Assembly: GCF_020131355.1 (NCBI RefSeq)
Contig: NZ_JAHLEL010000044.1
Location: 558,001-622,000 of the forward strand
DNA from: Pseudonocardia sp. ICBG1293
GTDB lineage: Bacteria > Actinomycetota > Actinomycetes > Mycobacteriales > Pseudonocardiaceae
Length of the DNA: 64,000 bases
Direction: 5' to 3'
Position numbers and translations under genes: made by a program. The notes beneath the pieces were generated by a model, which ran no database searches, was not told the DNA's origin, and saw only the letters and a list, made by a program, of their open reading frames with translations. Below are positions 16,089 to 23,995 of the stretch, one piece after another. Each line of letters opens with the position of its first letter. The first letter of the stretch is position 1.

Positions 16089-17300
16089 TCAGGCCCGGGG
16101 CCCGGCGTGCACCGGCATCGACGCCAGCCCCCGGACGAACGTGCTGCGCCGCCGCACGAGCTCGGAGGGCGGCACCGCGAGCGCGAGGTCGGGCCGGTCC
16201 GCGATGAGCCTGCCGATCGCCACCCGGCCCTCGATGCGGGCCAGCTGGGCGCCCAGGCAGAAGTGCACACCGTGGCCGAAGAACACTCCCGACGCGGGCT
16301 CGCGCCCCACGTCGAGCTCGTCCGGACGCTCCACCCAGCGGGGGTCGCGGTTGGCGGTCCCGAGGCCCAGCATGACCATCTCGCCCGCCGGGATCGTCGT
16401 CCCGGAGAAGGTGACGTCCTCGGCGGTGAACCGCATGGGGGCCTGGACGACCGGGGTGTCGAAGCGCAGCAGCTCCTCGATCGCGGTGGGCACCAGCGAC
16501 GGGTCGGCGCGCAGCCGGGCCAGCTGCTCGGGATGGGTCAGCAGCGCCAGCACGCCGTTGCCGATGAGGTTCACGGTCGTCTCGTGCCCGGCCACGAGGA
16601 GCAGCACCGCCATCGCGACGAGCTCCTCCTGGGAGAGCCGGTCACCGTCCTCGTCGCTGACCGCGGCCAGGGAGGACAGCAGGGCGTCGTCGGGCTCGGC
16701 GCGCTTGCGCCCGATCAGCTCGGACAGGTAGCCGGACAGCTTCCCCATCGCCGCCATCGACTCCTCGGCGGAGGACTCGTCGACCATGACGTTCGACCAG
16801 GCCGCGAACTGGTCGCGGTCCTCGGCGGGCACGCCCAGCAGCTCGCAGATCACCAGCACCGGCAGCAGGAACGCGTAGCGCTCCATGAGGTCGACCGTGC
16901 CCTCCTCGGGGAGGTCGGCCAGCAGGTCGGCGGCGATCTGCTCCACCCGGGGCTGGAGCGCGTTCATCCGCCGCAACGTGAACGACCGGCCGACGAGCTT
17001 GCGCAGCCGGGTGTGGTCCGGCGGGTCCATCAGGATCATCATCGGGGTCGGTGCGGCGGACTGGCCCGCGCGCTGGTCGGCCGGCAGCGTGTGGCGCCAG
17101 TCCTTGCTCAGCCGCGGGTCGACGAACGCCTCGCGCACGTCGTCGTACCGGCTGATCAGCCAGAACGGTCCGTCCGGGCCCGTCACCCTCCGGACGGGTT
17201 CGTCCTCGCGCAGGTCGGTGTAGGCGGGGTAGGGGTTCTCCCAGAAGTCGCCGGAGAACAGCTCCCGGGATCCGGTCGTCGTGGTGGGGGTGGACGCCAT
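16089..17300 (-). CDS. Cytochrome P450
   Basis: Soluble bacterial P450 of 403 residues. The I-helix motif AGHETT (237-242), ExxR pair (Glu276, Arg279) and haem loop FGHGVHFCLG with ligand Cys348 are all intact. The overall pattern resembles class I actinobacterial P450s such as CYP105/107, which hydroxylate secondary metabolites or xenobiotics and need ferredoxin plus a reductase. No ferredoxin gene is adjacent; the FprA-like reductase at 5.9 kb is a possible partner. The ATG at 17300 is preceded by a palindrome (17323-17338). The DAO-type oxidase upstream is in the same orientation with a 47-nt gap. Confidence 0.93.
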   Translation of the reverse strand: MASTPTTTTGSRELFSGDFWENPYPAYTDLREDEPVRRVTGPDGPFWLISRYDDVREAFVDPRLSKDWRHTLPADQRAGQSAAPTPMMILMDPPDHTRLRKLVGRSFTLRRMNALQPRVEQIAADLLADLPEEGTVDLMERYAFLLPVLVICELLGVPAEDRDQFAAWSNVMVDESSAEESMAAMGKLSGYLSELIGRKRAEPDDALLSSLAAVSDEDGDRLSQEELVAMAVLLLVAGHETTVNLIGNGVLALLTHPEQLARLRADPSLVPTAIEELLRFDTPVVQAPMRFTAEDVTFSGTTIPAGEMVMLGLGTANRDPRWVERPDELDVGREPASGVFFGHGVHFCLGAQLARIEGRVAIGRLIADRPDLALAVPPSELVRRRSTFVRGLASMPVHAGPRA

Positions 17301-17322
17301 GGACCCGATGATGCCAGCCGAG

Positions 17323-17338
17323 GTAAGCGACTGCTTAC
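17323..17338. promoter_or_regulatory. Palindrome upstream of the P450 gene
   Basis: GTAAGC-GACT-GCTTAC is a perfect 6-bp inverted repeat between the oxidase stop (17348) and the P450 start (17300). It may be an operator of a TetR-like repressor, or a weak terminator of the upstream gene. No regulator gene is adjacent. Confidence 0.45.
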
Positions 17339-17347
17339 TCCCGCCCG

Positions 17348-18487
17348 TCACGTGACCCGGATCACCGCCGGGTCGAGGTCGACGTCCGCGGGCGCCGGAT
17401 GACCCAGCACCACCGCCGCGGCCAGGGCGGCCAGCGCCGGCGCGGACTCGATGCCCGACCCTCCCTGGCCCGCGACGAAGTGGAAGCCGGGATGCTCCGG
17501 GCGCGCCCCCACCACCGGCGCACGCCCCGGGCCGAAGGTCCGCAGGCCCGCCCACGCGGTCCGGACCGACCGCAGCCCCAGGGTGGTCGCCCGGCCCACC
17601 CGGTCCAGGGCCAGGGCGACGTCGAGCTCGTCGGGGCGGGCGTCGCCCGGCTCGGCCGGGGTCTCGTCGGCCGGGGAGACCAGCACCGTGTCCGCCTCGG
17701 CCTTGAGGTACCAGCGCTCGGCGGCGTCGGCGATCATCGGCAGGACGGCGCCGTCGACGGTCAGCACCGACGGGTCCGGGACGGGACAGGCGGCGATGGT
17801 GCGCCGGTAGGCCCGCAGCCCGGCGCCGGGGACGCCCGCCAGCGCGGCGACGGTGTCGGCCCAGGCACCGGCCGCGTCGACGACGACCCCCGCGCGCACC
17901 CGGTGCCCGGCCGTCGTCGTGGCCGACCAGCCGGCCCCGTCGCGCCGCAGGCCGTCGACCCGGGCGCCGCGCAGCAGGGTGCCGCCACGGGCACGCAGGC
18001 CGCGCCGGTAGCCGTCGTGCAGGGCGGCGGTGTCGACGTCGCAGGCACCGGCGGTCCACGCGGCCGCGACCGGCGCGAGGCGCAGCACCGGGGCGCGGCG
18101 CCGGGCCTCGGCGGGGCTCAGCTCGACCGGGGCGCCGGGCTCCCCGCGCTGCTCGCGCAGGGTGGCCTCCAGGTGCCGGGCCGCCGTGTCGTCCTCGGCG
18201 AGGTGCAGCACCGGGCGCGGCGTCAGCAGCGGCGGGGTGCCGAGCAGCTCGGGCAGCGCGGCGTAGCGCGGCCCGGAGGCGTCGATCAGTGCGCGGAACG
18301 GCCCACTGCCGTGGCCCGGGATGTAGGTGGCCGCCGAGCGGGCGGTGGAGTGGACCGGGAGGTCGCCCTCGGCCTCGGCGAGCACGACGTCGGCGTGCGC
18401 GGCCAGCTCCCAGGCGACCGAGATCCCGGCGATCCCGCCCCCGACGACCAGGACGTCGGCGAGGTGGCTGTCCGTTCCCGTGCTCAT
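17348..18487 (-). CDS. DAO-family FAD-dependent oxidoreductase
   Basis: The 379-residue flavoprotein is of the D-amino-acid oxidase/DadA/glycine oxidase fold. Its FAD-binding motif VLVVGGGIAGISVAWEL is at about residues 12-28, ARSAATY lies in the region where many DAO enzymes hold the flavin, and the C-terminal signature is FVAGQGGSGIESAPAL. The substrate is probably an amine or amino acid, but this cannot be read. ATG 18487 was chosen because TATCGT sits exactly 7 nt upstream, the leaderless geometry. An in-frame GTG 18 nt further upstream would lie within that -10 region. Confidence 0.85.
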   Translation of the reverse strand: MSTGTDSHLADVLVVGGGIAGISVAWELAAHADVVLAEAEGDLPVHSTARSAATYIPGHGSGPFRALIDASGPRYAALPELLGTPPLLTPRPVLHLAEDDTAARHLEATLREQRGEPGAPVELSPAEARRRAPVLRLAPVAAAWTAGACDVDTAALHDGYRRGLRARGGTLLRGARVDGLRRDGAGWSATTTAGHRVRAGVVVDAAGAWADTVAALAGVPGAGLRAYRRTIAACPVPDPSVLTVDGAVLPMIADAAERWYLKAEADTVLVSPADETPAEPGDARPDELDVALALDRVGRATTLGLRSVRTAWAGLRTFGPGRAPVVGARPEHPGFHFVAGQGGSGIESAPALAALAAAVVLGHPAPADVDLDPAVIRVT

Positions 18488-18500
18488 GCCCGTGACGATA
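18488..18500 (-). promoter_or_regulatory. -10 box of leaderless promoter for the DAO-type oxidase
   Basis: Minus-strand TATCGT at 18500-18495 is followed by 7 nt and the ATG at 18487. No Shine-Dalgarno is present. Confidence 0.55.
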
Positions 18501-18555
18501 GGCACCGCGGAAAACCGGTGGCGGGTCCCGGGGCGACCGGCCTACCGTCACCGCC

Positions 18556-18576
18556 ATGCTGATCCGGTTCCTCTGA
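18556..18576 (+). CDS. Leaderless six-codon ORF (possible leader peptide)
   Basis: TACCGT at 18543-18548 is followed by 7 nt and the ATG of a minimal frame encoding MLIRFL and a TGA stop. Eight bases after the stop starts a perfect palindrome, GCGGAGCG-T-CGCTCCGC (18584-18600). The -10, micro-ORF and hairpin together look like a translated leader, possibly acting on the 59-codon gene at 18734. The promoter geometry matches the other leaderless promoters in the window. Function is inferred from position only. Confidence 0.4.
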   Translation: MLIRFL

Positions 18577-18583
18577 CGCGGCC

Positions 18584-18600
18584 GCGGAGCGTCGCTCCGC
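18584..18600 (+). terminator. Short perfect hairpin after the six-codon ORF
   Basis: A 17-nt palindrome, effectively a 7-bp stem with a 3-nt loop, begins 7 nt after the TGA of the micro-ORF. It is a candidate attenuator. Confidence 0.4.
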
Positions 18601-18733
18601 CCTCCCGCCGCAGGCCCGTGACGTCGTCCACCGGGTCCGGAACCGCTGCCGCCCGCGGGCGGCACCTCCGGCGTCCCTGCACGTCACCGGCCCACCCGGT
18701 CCACGAGTCCGATCCGATTCCCCGGAGGCCCGC

Positions 18734-18913
18734 ATGCCCGCACCCGTGCCCACGACCCCGTCCGCACCCGCCAACCGTGCCGAGCGCCGCGCCGCGCGCC
18801 GCGGCCGCCGCACCGGCGAGGGCGGCCCGGCCGCACCCCGTACCGCGGGGCCCGCGCCGCACGCGAAACCGGTGCACGTCCGCACCGACTTCGCCGCCAG
18901 CCGCACCGGCTGA
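18734..18913 (+). CDS. Small basic protein, 59 residues
   Basis: The ATG at 18734 has a strong GGAGG at 5-nt spacing. The product is Pro/Ala-rich at the N-terminus, then very basic (RAERRAARRGRRTGE), and ends KPVHVRTDFAASRTG. It has no membrane segment and is probably intrinsically disordered, as expected for a nucleic-acid- or ribosome-associated peptide. That is inference; no family was recognised. It lies downstream of the micro-ORF and hairpin at 18556-18600 and upstream of the Sfp-type gene, all on the plus strand. Confidence 0.5.
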   Translation: MPAPVPTTPSAPANRAERRAARRGRRTGEGGPAAPRTAGPAPHAKPVHVRTDFAASRTG

Positions 18914-18992
18914 CCCGCCCCGCGGCCGTCGCCGGACCGGGCACCGGTCGTCCCGGTGCCCGGCCCGGTGCGGACGTGGCAGGCTGGACGCC

Positions 18993-19700
18993 GTGACCGT
19001 CACCGTCTGGTGGGCCGCCCCGGCCGATCCCGGCGACCGCCCCGACCTCGTCGCGCTGCTCGACCCGCACGAGCGCGAGCGCCTCGGCGTGCTGCGCCGC
19101 GACGAGGACCGGGCCCGCTACCTGGCCGCGCACGCCCTGGCCCGGCTGGTGCTCGCCGAGCACCTGGCCCTCGACCCCGCCGCGCTGCAGCTCGACCGCA
19201 CCTGCCGGTGCGGGAGACCGCACGGTAAGCCCCGTCTCGCCGGGCGCGGCGACGCCCCCGGCTTCTCCCTCACCCACTCCGGCGAGCTGGTCGGGGTCGC
19301 GCTCGGCGCCGGGCCGGTCGGCGTCGACGTGGAGGCGCACCGTCCGCTGGACGGGCTCGACGGCCTCGCCCGGCACGCACTCTCCCCCGACGAGCGCGCC
19401 GCCGGGACGCCCGCCGCGGCCGGCGTCCTCGTGACCTGGACCCGCAAGGAGGCGCTGCTCAAGGCGACCGGGGAGGGCCTGTCGAGCCCGATGGACGCGA
19501 TCACGCTGTCCGCGCCGGACGCCCCCGCCCGGGTCCTGCACTGGGCCGGGGAGGCGGGGACCTGGTGGGTCGCCGACGTCGCCACCGGTCGCGACGACCA
19601 CCCGGGGGCCGTCGCCGGGCCCGGCCCGGTCGCGCCCCCCGTCACCGTCGCCGACGGCGACGCGATCCTGTCGGTGCGGCGGGGCACGATGCACCGGTGA
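18993..19700 (+). CDS. 4'-phosphopantetheinyl transferase, Sfp type
   Basis: Transfers phosphopantetheine from CoA to carrier proteins of fatty acid, polyketide or non-ribosomal peptide synthesis. The 235-residue protein has the metal-binding motif PVGVDVEAH (Asp112, Glu114) and the signature WTRKEALLK (149-157), and its size is that of Sfp-type enzymes. No synthase genes are in the window, so it is probably a broad housekeeping activator. CAGGCT lies 7 nt before GTG 18993, again a leaderless pattern. The dinB start follows 1 nt after its stop. Confidence 0.9.
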   Translation: MTVTVWWAAPADPGDRPDLVALLDPHERERLGVLRRDEDRARYLAAHALARLVLAEHLALDPAALQLDRTCRCGRPHGKPRLAGRGDAPGFSLTHSGELVGVALGAGPVGVDVEAHRPLDGLDGLARHALSPDERAAGTPAAAGVLVTWTRKEALLKATGEGLSSPMDAITLSAPDAPARVLHWAGEAGTWWVADVATGRDDHPGAVAGPGPVAPPVTVADGDAILSVRRGTMHR

Positions 19701-19701
19701 T

Positions 19702-21264
19702 GTGCCGGTGACCGACCAGAACACCGCGGACACGGGGGCCGCCGGGTCCGACCGGTGGGTACTGCACCTGGACATGGACGCGTTCTTCGCCTCCGTCGAG
19801 CAGCTCACCCGCCCGACGCTGGCGCAGCGCCCGGTCCTGGTCGGCGGGGCGGGCCCGCGCGGCGTCGTCGCGGGTGCCAGCTACCAGGCACGGGTGTTCG
19901 GGGCCCGCTCGGCCATGCCGATGGGCCAGGCCCGGCGGCGCTGCCCGCACGCCACGGTCCTGCCGCCCCGGTTCCCGCTGTACAAGGCGCTGTCCGACGA
20001 GGTGATGGCCGTCCTCGGCGAGTTCTCCCCGGTGCTGGAACCGGTGTCGGTGGACGAGGCGTTCGTCGAGCCGCCCGACCTGGCCGGTGCGACGCCGGAG
20101 CAGGTGCACGCGTGGGGCACCCGGCTACGGGCCGCGGTGCGCGAGCGGACCGGACTGCCCGCCTCCGTCGGTGCCGGCTCGGGCAAGCAGGTCGCGAAGA
20201 TCGCCTCCGAGCTCGCGAAACCGGACGGGCTGCGGGTCGTGGCCCACGCCGAGCAGGCCGGCGTGCTGGATCCGCTCCCGGTGCGGTCGCTGTGGGGTAT
20301 CGGCCCGGTGTCCGGGGAGGCGCTGCGCCGGATCGGGATCGAGACGATCGGGCAGCTGGCCGCGATGGACGCCCGGGAGGTCGCCGGGGTACTGGGCGGG
20401 GCGGTCGGGGCCGAGCTGCACCGCCTCGCCCGCGGCGTCGACGACCGGCCGGTCGCCCCGCGCGGGGCGGCGAAGCAGATCAGCGCCGAGACCACCTACG
20501 ACACCGACCTGACCGCGATGACCGCGGTGCACGCCGCGGTGGAGTCGATCTGCGTCGCGGTGCACCGGCGGCTGGTCGCCGACGGCCGGGCCGCCCGCAC
20601 GGTCACGGTGAAGGCCCGGACCGGGGACTTCACCACCCACACCCGGTCGGAGACGACGCCGTTCGGCACCCGGGACCTCGCGACCCTGACCGCGGTGGCG
20701 CGCCGGCTGGCCGACGGCGCGGTCGGCGAGGGCGGGGTGCGGCTGCTCGGGGTGTCGGTGTCCGGGTTCGGCGACGAGCCGCCGCTCGCCCTGTTCGACG
20801 CGGTGCCCTCCGCGGACGGATGGACGACCGCACCCCGCGGTGACGACCCGGGCAGCGCCTCCCCCGGCGACCCGGGCGGCCCCGGCGATCCGGGTGGGAC
20901 CGGCGACCCGGGTGGGACCGGCGACCCGGGTGGGGCCGGCGATCCGGGTGGGGCCACGGTGCCGGGCCCGGCCGGGGTCGCGGTGCTCGACGAGCCGGGT
21001 ACGCCGTACCGGCCGGGCCGGCCGGACCGGGAGCCCGACCCCGACCGCCCCTGGCGGGCCGGTGACGACGTCGGGCACCCGCAGTACGGACACGGCTGGG
21101 TGCAGGGCGCCGGGCACGGCCGGGTGACCGTGCGCTTCGAGACCGCGCTGACCGGTCCCGGCCGCACCCGCACCCTCGACGCCGCCGACCCGGAGCTGAC
21201 CCGGGCCGACCCGCTGGACAGCTGGCGGGCCCGGCCGGCCGGGGCGGACCCGGTCAGCCGATGA
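19702..21264 (+). CDS. dinB: DNA polymerase IV (Y-family) with C-terminal extension
   Basis: Translesion polymerase. The catalytic acidic residues are in LHLDMDAFF (Asp24, Asp26) and SVDEAF (Asp118, Glu119). At 520 residues it is much longer than E. coli Pol IV (351). After the little-finger domain (to about 380) comes a linker of five GDPGG repeats. A final module contains GDDVGHPQYGHGWVQGAGHGRVTVRFE, which resembles the Tudor/KOW-like C-terminal module of PcrA/UvrD helicases. No clear beta-clamp motif was located. The GTG start abuts the Sfp stop; GTG 19708 is an alternative. The 3' end overlaps the convergent gene by 11 bp. Confidence 0.93.
   Translation: MPVTDQNTADTGAAGSDRWVLHLDMDAFFASVEQLTRPTLAQRPVLVGGAGPRGVVAGASYQARVFGARSAMPMGQARRRCPHATVLPPRFPLYKALSDEVMAVLGEFSPVLEPVSVDEAFVEPPDLAGATPEQVHAWGTRLRAAVRERTGLPASVGAGSGKQVAKIASELAKPDGLRVVAHAEQAGVLDPLPVRSLWGIGPVSGEALRRIGIETIGQLAAMDAREVAGVLGGAVGAELHRLARGVDDRPVAPRGAAKQISAETTYDTDLTAMTAVHAAVESICVAVHRRLVADGRAARTVTVKARTGDFTTHTRSETTPFGTRDLATLTAVARRLADGAVGEGGVRLLGVSVSGFGDEPPLALFDAVPSADGWTTAPRGDDPGSASPGDPGGPGDPGGTGDPGGTGDPGGAGDPGGATVPGPAGVAVLDEPGTPYRPGRPDREPDPDRPWRAGDDVGHPQYGHGWVQGAGHGRVTVRFETALTGPGRTRTLDAADPELTRADPLDSWRARPAGADPVSR
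20866..20955 (+). repeat. Five 18-bp tandem repeats inside dinB
   Basis: Five consecutive 18-nt units encode GDPGG followed by P, T, T, A and A. They form a flexible linker between the polymerase core and the C-terminal module. Confidence 0.85.
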
Positions 21265-21628
21265 GCGGGCTGCGGTGCGGTGGGGCGACCCGGCTGCCCC
21301 GCGCCACCCGCACGGTGAGCGCCGGCGCGGTGCGGGCGAGCCCGTCGAGGACGGCGCCGAGACCGGCGTCGTCGGCCGGGTCGCCGCCGACCAGCAGCAC
21401 CGCGGGGCCCGCCTCCCCGGCGGCCCAGCCGCCGATGCGGGCGACCACGTCGCGCGGGGTCACGGCCTCGACCCGCCAGGCCTCGGCGTAGAACAGCGCC
21501 GTCGACTCGGCCTGGGGGAAGGCGAACACCGTCTCGGCGTCGGCGAGCAGGTCGGCCACCGGCTCCTGGGGGTCGAGGGTCGGGGTGCCGGCCGGGTCGG
21601 TCCCGAGCACCACCAGGTCGTGCGTCAT
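21254..21628 (-). CDS. Unrecognised 124-residue protein under cobalamin riboswitch control
   Basis: The ATG at 21628 has GAGGAGGA upstream and lies directly below the cobalamin riboswitch at 21660-21850. The protein starts with a strand-turn segment LVVLGTDPAG. A middle part follows (FPQAESTALFYAEAWRVEAV), and it ends with LLVGGDPADDAG and VRVARGSRVAPPHRSPLIG. The first and penultimate motifs faintly recall the VGxGPGD and SSGDP loops of tetrapyrrole methylases, but the protein is half their size, so this is speculation. It is convergent with dinB and overlaps it by 11 bp. The riboswitch implies a role in B12 supply, cobalt handling or a B12-sparing function. Confidence 0.65.
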   Translation of the reverse strand: MTHDLVVLGTDPAGTPTLDPQEPVADLLADAETVFAFPQAESTALFYAEAWRVEAVTPRDVVARIGGWAAGEAGPAVLLVGGDPADDAGLGAVLDGLARTAPALTVRVARGSRVAPPHRSPLIG

Positions 21629-21659
21629 CGCGTGTCCTCCTCGAGGGTCCGCGCCCTCG

Positions 21660-21850
21660 TCAGTGGGAATGTCCGACGACGGAGCAGTCTCCTGGCTCCC
21701 GGATCGACGCCCCCCTCCCTGCCTTCCCGCCCTCGCGGGCGGTGGCGTGGTGCCGGGAGGGGCACTCCCCGGTGACAGTGGCGGGACCGCGCCGGACTCG
21801 CACCGGCTTCCTGCCCCCGTCGTCGTGGCGGAGCCCATCACGCGACCGGG
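21660..21850 (-). promoter_or_regulatory. Cobalamin riboswitch
   Basis: The minus strand contains the hallmark B12-element blocks in order: GGAAGCCGGTGCGAGTCC, then GCGGTCCCGCCACTGT, and about 80 nt later GGGAGCCAGGAGACTG. GGCTCC upstream of the first block can pair with GGAGCC of the last. CGACGACGG upstream also pairs with CCGTCGTCG just after the element, which may be part of the expression platform. A further 6-bp hairpin, CGAGGG/CCCTCG, immediately precedes the ribosome-binding site of the gene at 21628. Boundaries are approximate. It starts at the clc stop and therefore controls only the 124-codon gene in this window. Confidence 0.88.
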
Positions 21851-23413
21851 TCAGCGGTCAACCGTCGCCGACGGGCCCACCCCCCGCAGGTGGTCCAGCA
21901 GGTCGTGCTCGGCCAGCGTCCCGAGCAGTGGCCCGTCCGGGGCGTCCCGTACCGGCAGGGCGGTCCCGCGGTGCCCGGACAGCACCCCGAGCACGTCGTG
22001 CACCGGGCTCCGCGGGCTCAGCACGGGCAGCTCCGGGTCGGGGGACGGACCGTCGGCGGGGCCCATCACCTGGCCGACGGTGGTCCGGCGCAGTGCCTCG
22101 TCGGCCGGGGTGTCGGCGGCCAGGTCGATCCCGCGGCGCAGGAGCTTGAGGGTGTAGATGGTCTCGCGCGAGACGAGGTTCGACAGGCCGGTCGCGAGCA
22201 CCACCGCCGCCATCAGCGGCAGGATCAGCGCGTAGTCCCCGGTGAGCTCGAACACGATGAGCACCGCCGTGATCGGGGCGTGCGCGGCACCGGCGAAGAC
22301 CGCTGCCATCCCGACCAGCCCGAACGCGCCGGGCTGCAGCTGCAGGGCCGGGAACAGGGCCGCGGCCGCGTAGCCGAACGCGGTGCCGGCGGTACCGCCG
22401 ACGAACAGCGACGGCGCGAAGACGCCGCCGGAGCCGCCGATGCCGATGGTGAGGCTGGAGGCGAGGATCTTTCCGACGACGAGCAGCAGCAGGAACCCGA
22501 GGGCGTAGCGGCCCCCGACCGCGTTCTCCAGCACCGGGTAGCCGACGCCGTATATCTGCGGGAGCGCGAGGAGCAGGGCGCCCAGCAGGAGTCCGCCGAC
22601 GGCCGGGCGCAGCCACTCCGGGCCACGCCACACTGCGTCGCAGGCGTCCTCGACCGCGTAGAGGATCCGGGCGAACGCCCAGCCCAGGAGCCCGGCGAGC
22701 AGCCCGAGCAGGGCGTAGAGCGGCAGCTGCGCGGGACTGCCGAGGTCGAAGTGCGGCAGGGTGAGGACCGCCCGGTCCCCGGCGATCACCTCGGCCACGA
22801 CGTTCGCGGTGACCGAGCTGACCACCAGCACACCGAACGCCTCGGCGCCGAACGAGCGCAGGATCAGCTCCAGCCCGAACACCACCCCGGAGATCGGGGC
22901 GTCGAAGGTGGCCGAGATCCCGCCCGCGGCGCCGCAGGCGACCATCAGCACCAGCCGGGTCGCGGGCACCCGCAGCCACTGCCCGATGGCCGATCCGAGC
23001 GCGGAGCCGATCTGCACGATCGGTCCCTCCCGGCCGACCGAGCCGCCGGTGCCGATACAGATGCCCGAGGCCAGGGCCTTCACCCCGGCGACGGTGGCCG
23101 GGATGCGTCCGCCCCGCCGCGCGACGGCGAGCATCACCTCCGGCACCCCGTGACCGCGGGCCTCGGGAGCGAAGCGCTGGACCAGCGGCCCGTACACGAG
23201 CCCGCCGAGCACCGGCGCGACCAGCAGGAACCCGGCGCCGAGCCAGGGCAGGTGGTCCGAGGCGACCCGGCCGGCGTCGGAGAAGTCCTCACGGCCGGTG
23301 ACCAGCCAGGTCACCCCGAGGATCAGGTCGTGGAACAGCACCGACCCGACACCGGCGCCCACGCCGATGATCAGGGCCAGACCGACCAGGCCCGGCCGGG
23401 TCCCGACGAGCAT
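21851..23413 (-). CDS. CLC-family chloride channel/transporter
   Basis: The 520-residue membrane protein is of the CLC family. The anion-pathway motifs are GHGVPE (88-93), GSVGREGP (124-131, with the gating glutamate at 129) and GGVFAPSL. Hydrophobic helices fill residues 1-420. A roughly 80-residue cytoplasmic tail resembles one shortened CBS region (VGQVMGPADG to LAEHDLLDHL). The ATG lies 43 nt inside the marR gene, so the two are coupled. It could move chloride, or fluoride in some families; the GREGP form favours chloride/proton exchange. Its location in a B12 cluster is unusual. Confidence 0.92.
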   Translation of the reverse strand: MLVGTRPGLVGLALIIGVGAGVGSVLFHDLILGVTWLVTGREDFSDAGRVASDHLPWLGAGFLLVAPVLGGLVYGPLVQRFAPEARGHGVPEVMLAVARRGGRIPATVAGVKALASGICIGTGGSVGREGPIVQIGSALGSAIGQWLRVPATRLVLMVACGAAGGISATFDAPISGVVFGLELILRSFGAEAFGVLVVSSVTANVVAEVIAGDRAVLTLPHFDLGSPAQLPLYALLGLLAGLLGWAFARILYAVEDACDAVWRGPEWLRPAVGGLLLGALLLALPQIYGVGYPVLENAVGGRYALGFLLLLVVGKILASSLTIGIGGSGGVFAPSLFVGGTAGTAFGYAAAALFPALQLQPGAFGLVGMAAVFAGAAHAPITAVLIVFELTGDYALILPLMAAVVLATGLSNLVSRETIYTLKLLRRGIDLAADTPADEALRRTTVGQVMGPADGPSPDPELPVLSPRSPVHDVLGVLSGHRGTALPVRDAPDGPLLGTLAEHDLLDHLRGVGPSATVDR

Positions 23414-23943
23414 CCGGTGCAGCGCGCACCCCGCTCACCGCGCGCTCCCCCGGCCGCGACGGGCGCGACGGCCCAGTCGGTCTCCCCGACCTCACCTGCG
23501 GCGTCGGCGAAGCGGCACAGGGCGTCGCGGACCGCGGCGCGCTCGCCGGTGGGCAGGGTGCTGAGCAGGCGGTGCATCTCGGCGCGGCGCAGCCGGGTCA
23601 CCTCGTCGACCAGCGCCCGGCCCGCCGGGCTCGGCGCCACCACGACCTCGCGGCGGTCGTCGCCGGTGCGGGTGCGCTCGGCCAGACCGCGCCCGACGAG
23701 CCGGTCGCACATCCGGGTGGCCGTCGACGCGGACACGGTCAGCGCCGCGGCCAGGTCCGCGGGGCGGCGGGTCCCGTACTGGGCCAGCACGACCAGCGCG
23801 CGGTACTGGGGCAGGGTCACGTCGCCGGTCGTGTCGCCGCCGGTGTGCTCGCCCGCCGCGGCCAGGGACCGGGCCACCACCGAGAGCATCGCCCGGCTCG
23901 CGGTCATCACCGCGTCGACGACGTCGTCGATCTCGTCCGTCAT
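23371..23943 (-). CDS. MarR-family transcriptional regulator
   Basis: The 190-residue MarR protein has the winged helix in the middle: LPQYRALVVLAQYGTRRPADLAAAL, then SASTATRMCDRLVGRGLAERTRTGDDRREVVVAPSPAGRAL with the DxR wing. ATG 23943 is chosen over an upstream frame because a palindromic operator lies directly before it. The last 43 nt overlap the clc start, so it probably autoregulates a marR-clc transcript. A ligand cannot be inferred. It sits between cysG and clc, all minus strand, with 52 nt between cysG and marR. Confidence 0.88.
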   Translation of the reverse strand: MTDEIDDVVDAVMTASRAMLSVVARSLAAAGEHTGGDTTGDVTLPQYRALVVLAQYGTRRPADLAAALTVSASTATRMCDRLVGRGLAERTRTGDDRREVVVAPSPAGRALVDEVTRLRRAEMHRLLSTLPTGERAAVRDALCRFADAAGEVGETDWAVAPVAAGGARGERGARCTGCSSGPGRAWSVWP

Positions 23944-23954
23944 GCCGCCGATGG

Positions 23955-23982
23955 TTGCACACTGCAACATTGCGGTGTGCAA
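23955..23982. promoter_or_regulatory. Candidate MarR operator
   Basis: TTGCACAC (23955-23962) and GTGTGCAA (23975-23982) are exact complements 12 nt apart. A nested TTGCA-CAC-TGCAA lies at 23955-23967. The site is 12 nt upstream of the marR start, in the only gap between cysG and marR, which fits autorepression. Confidence 0.65.
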
Positions 23983-23995
23983 TCAGTTGTCGGGG

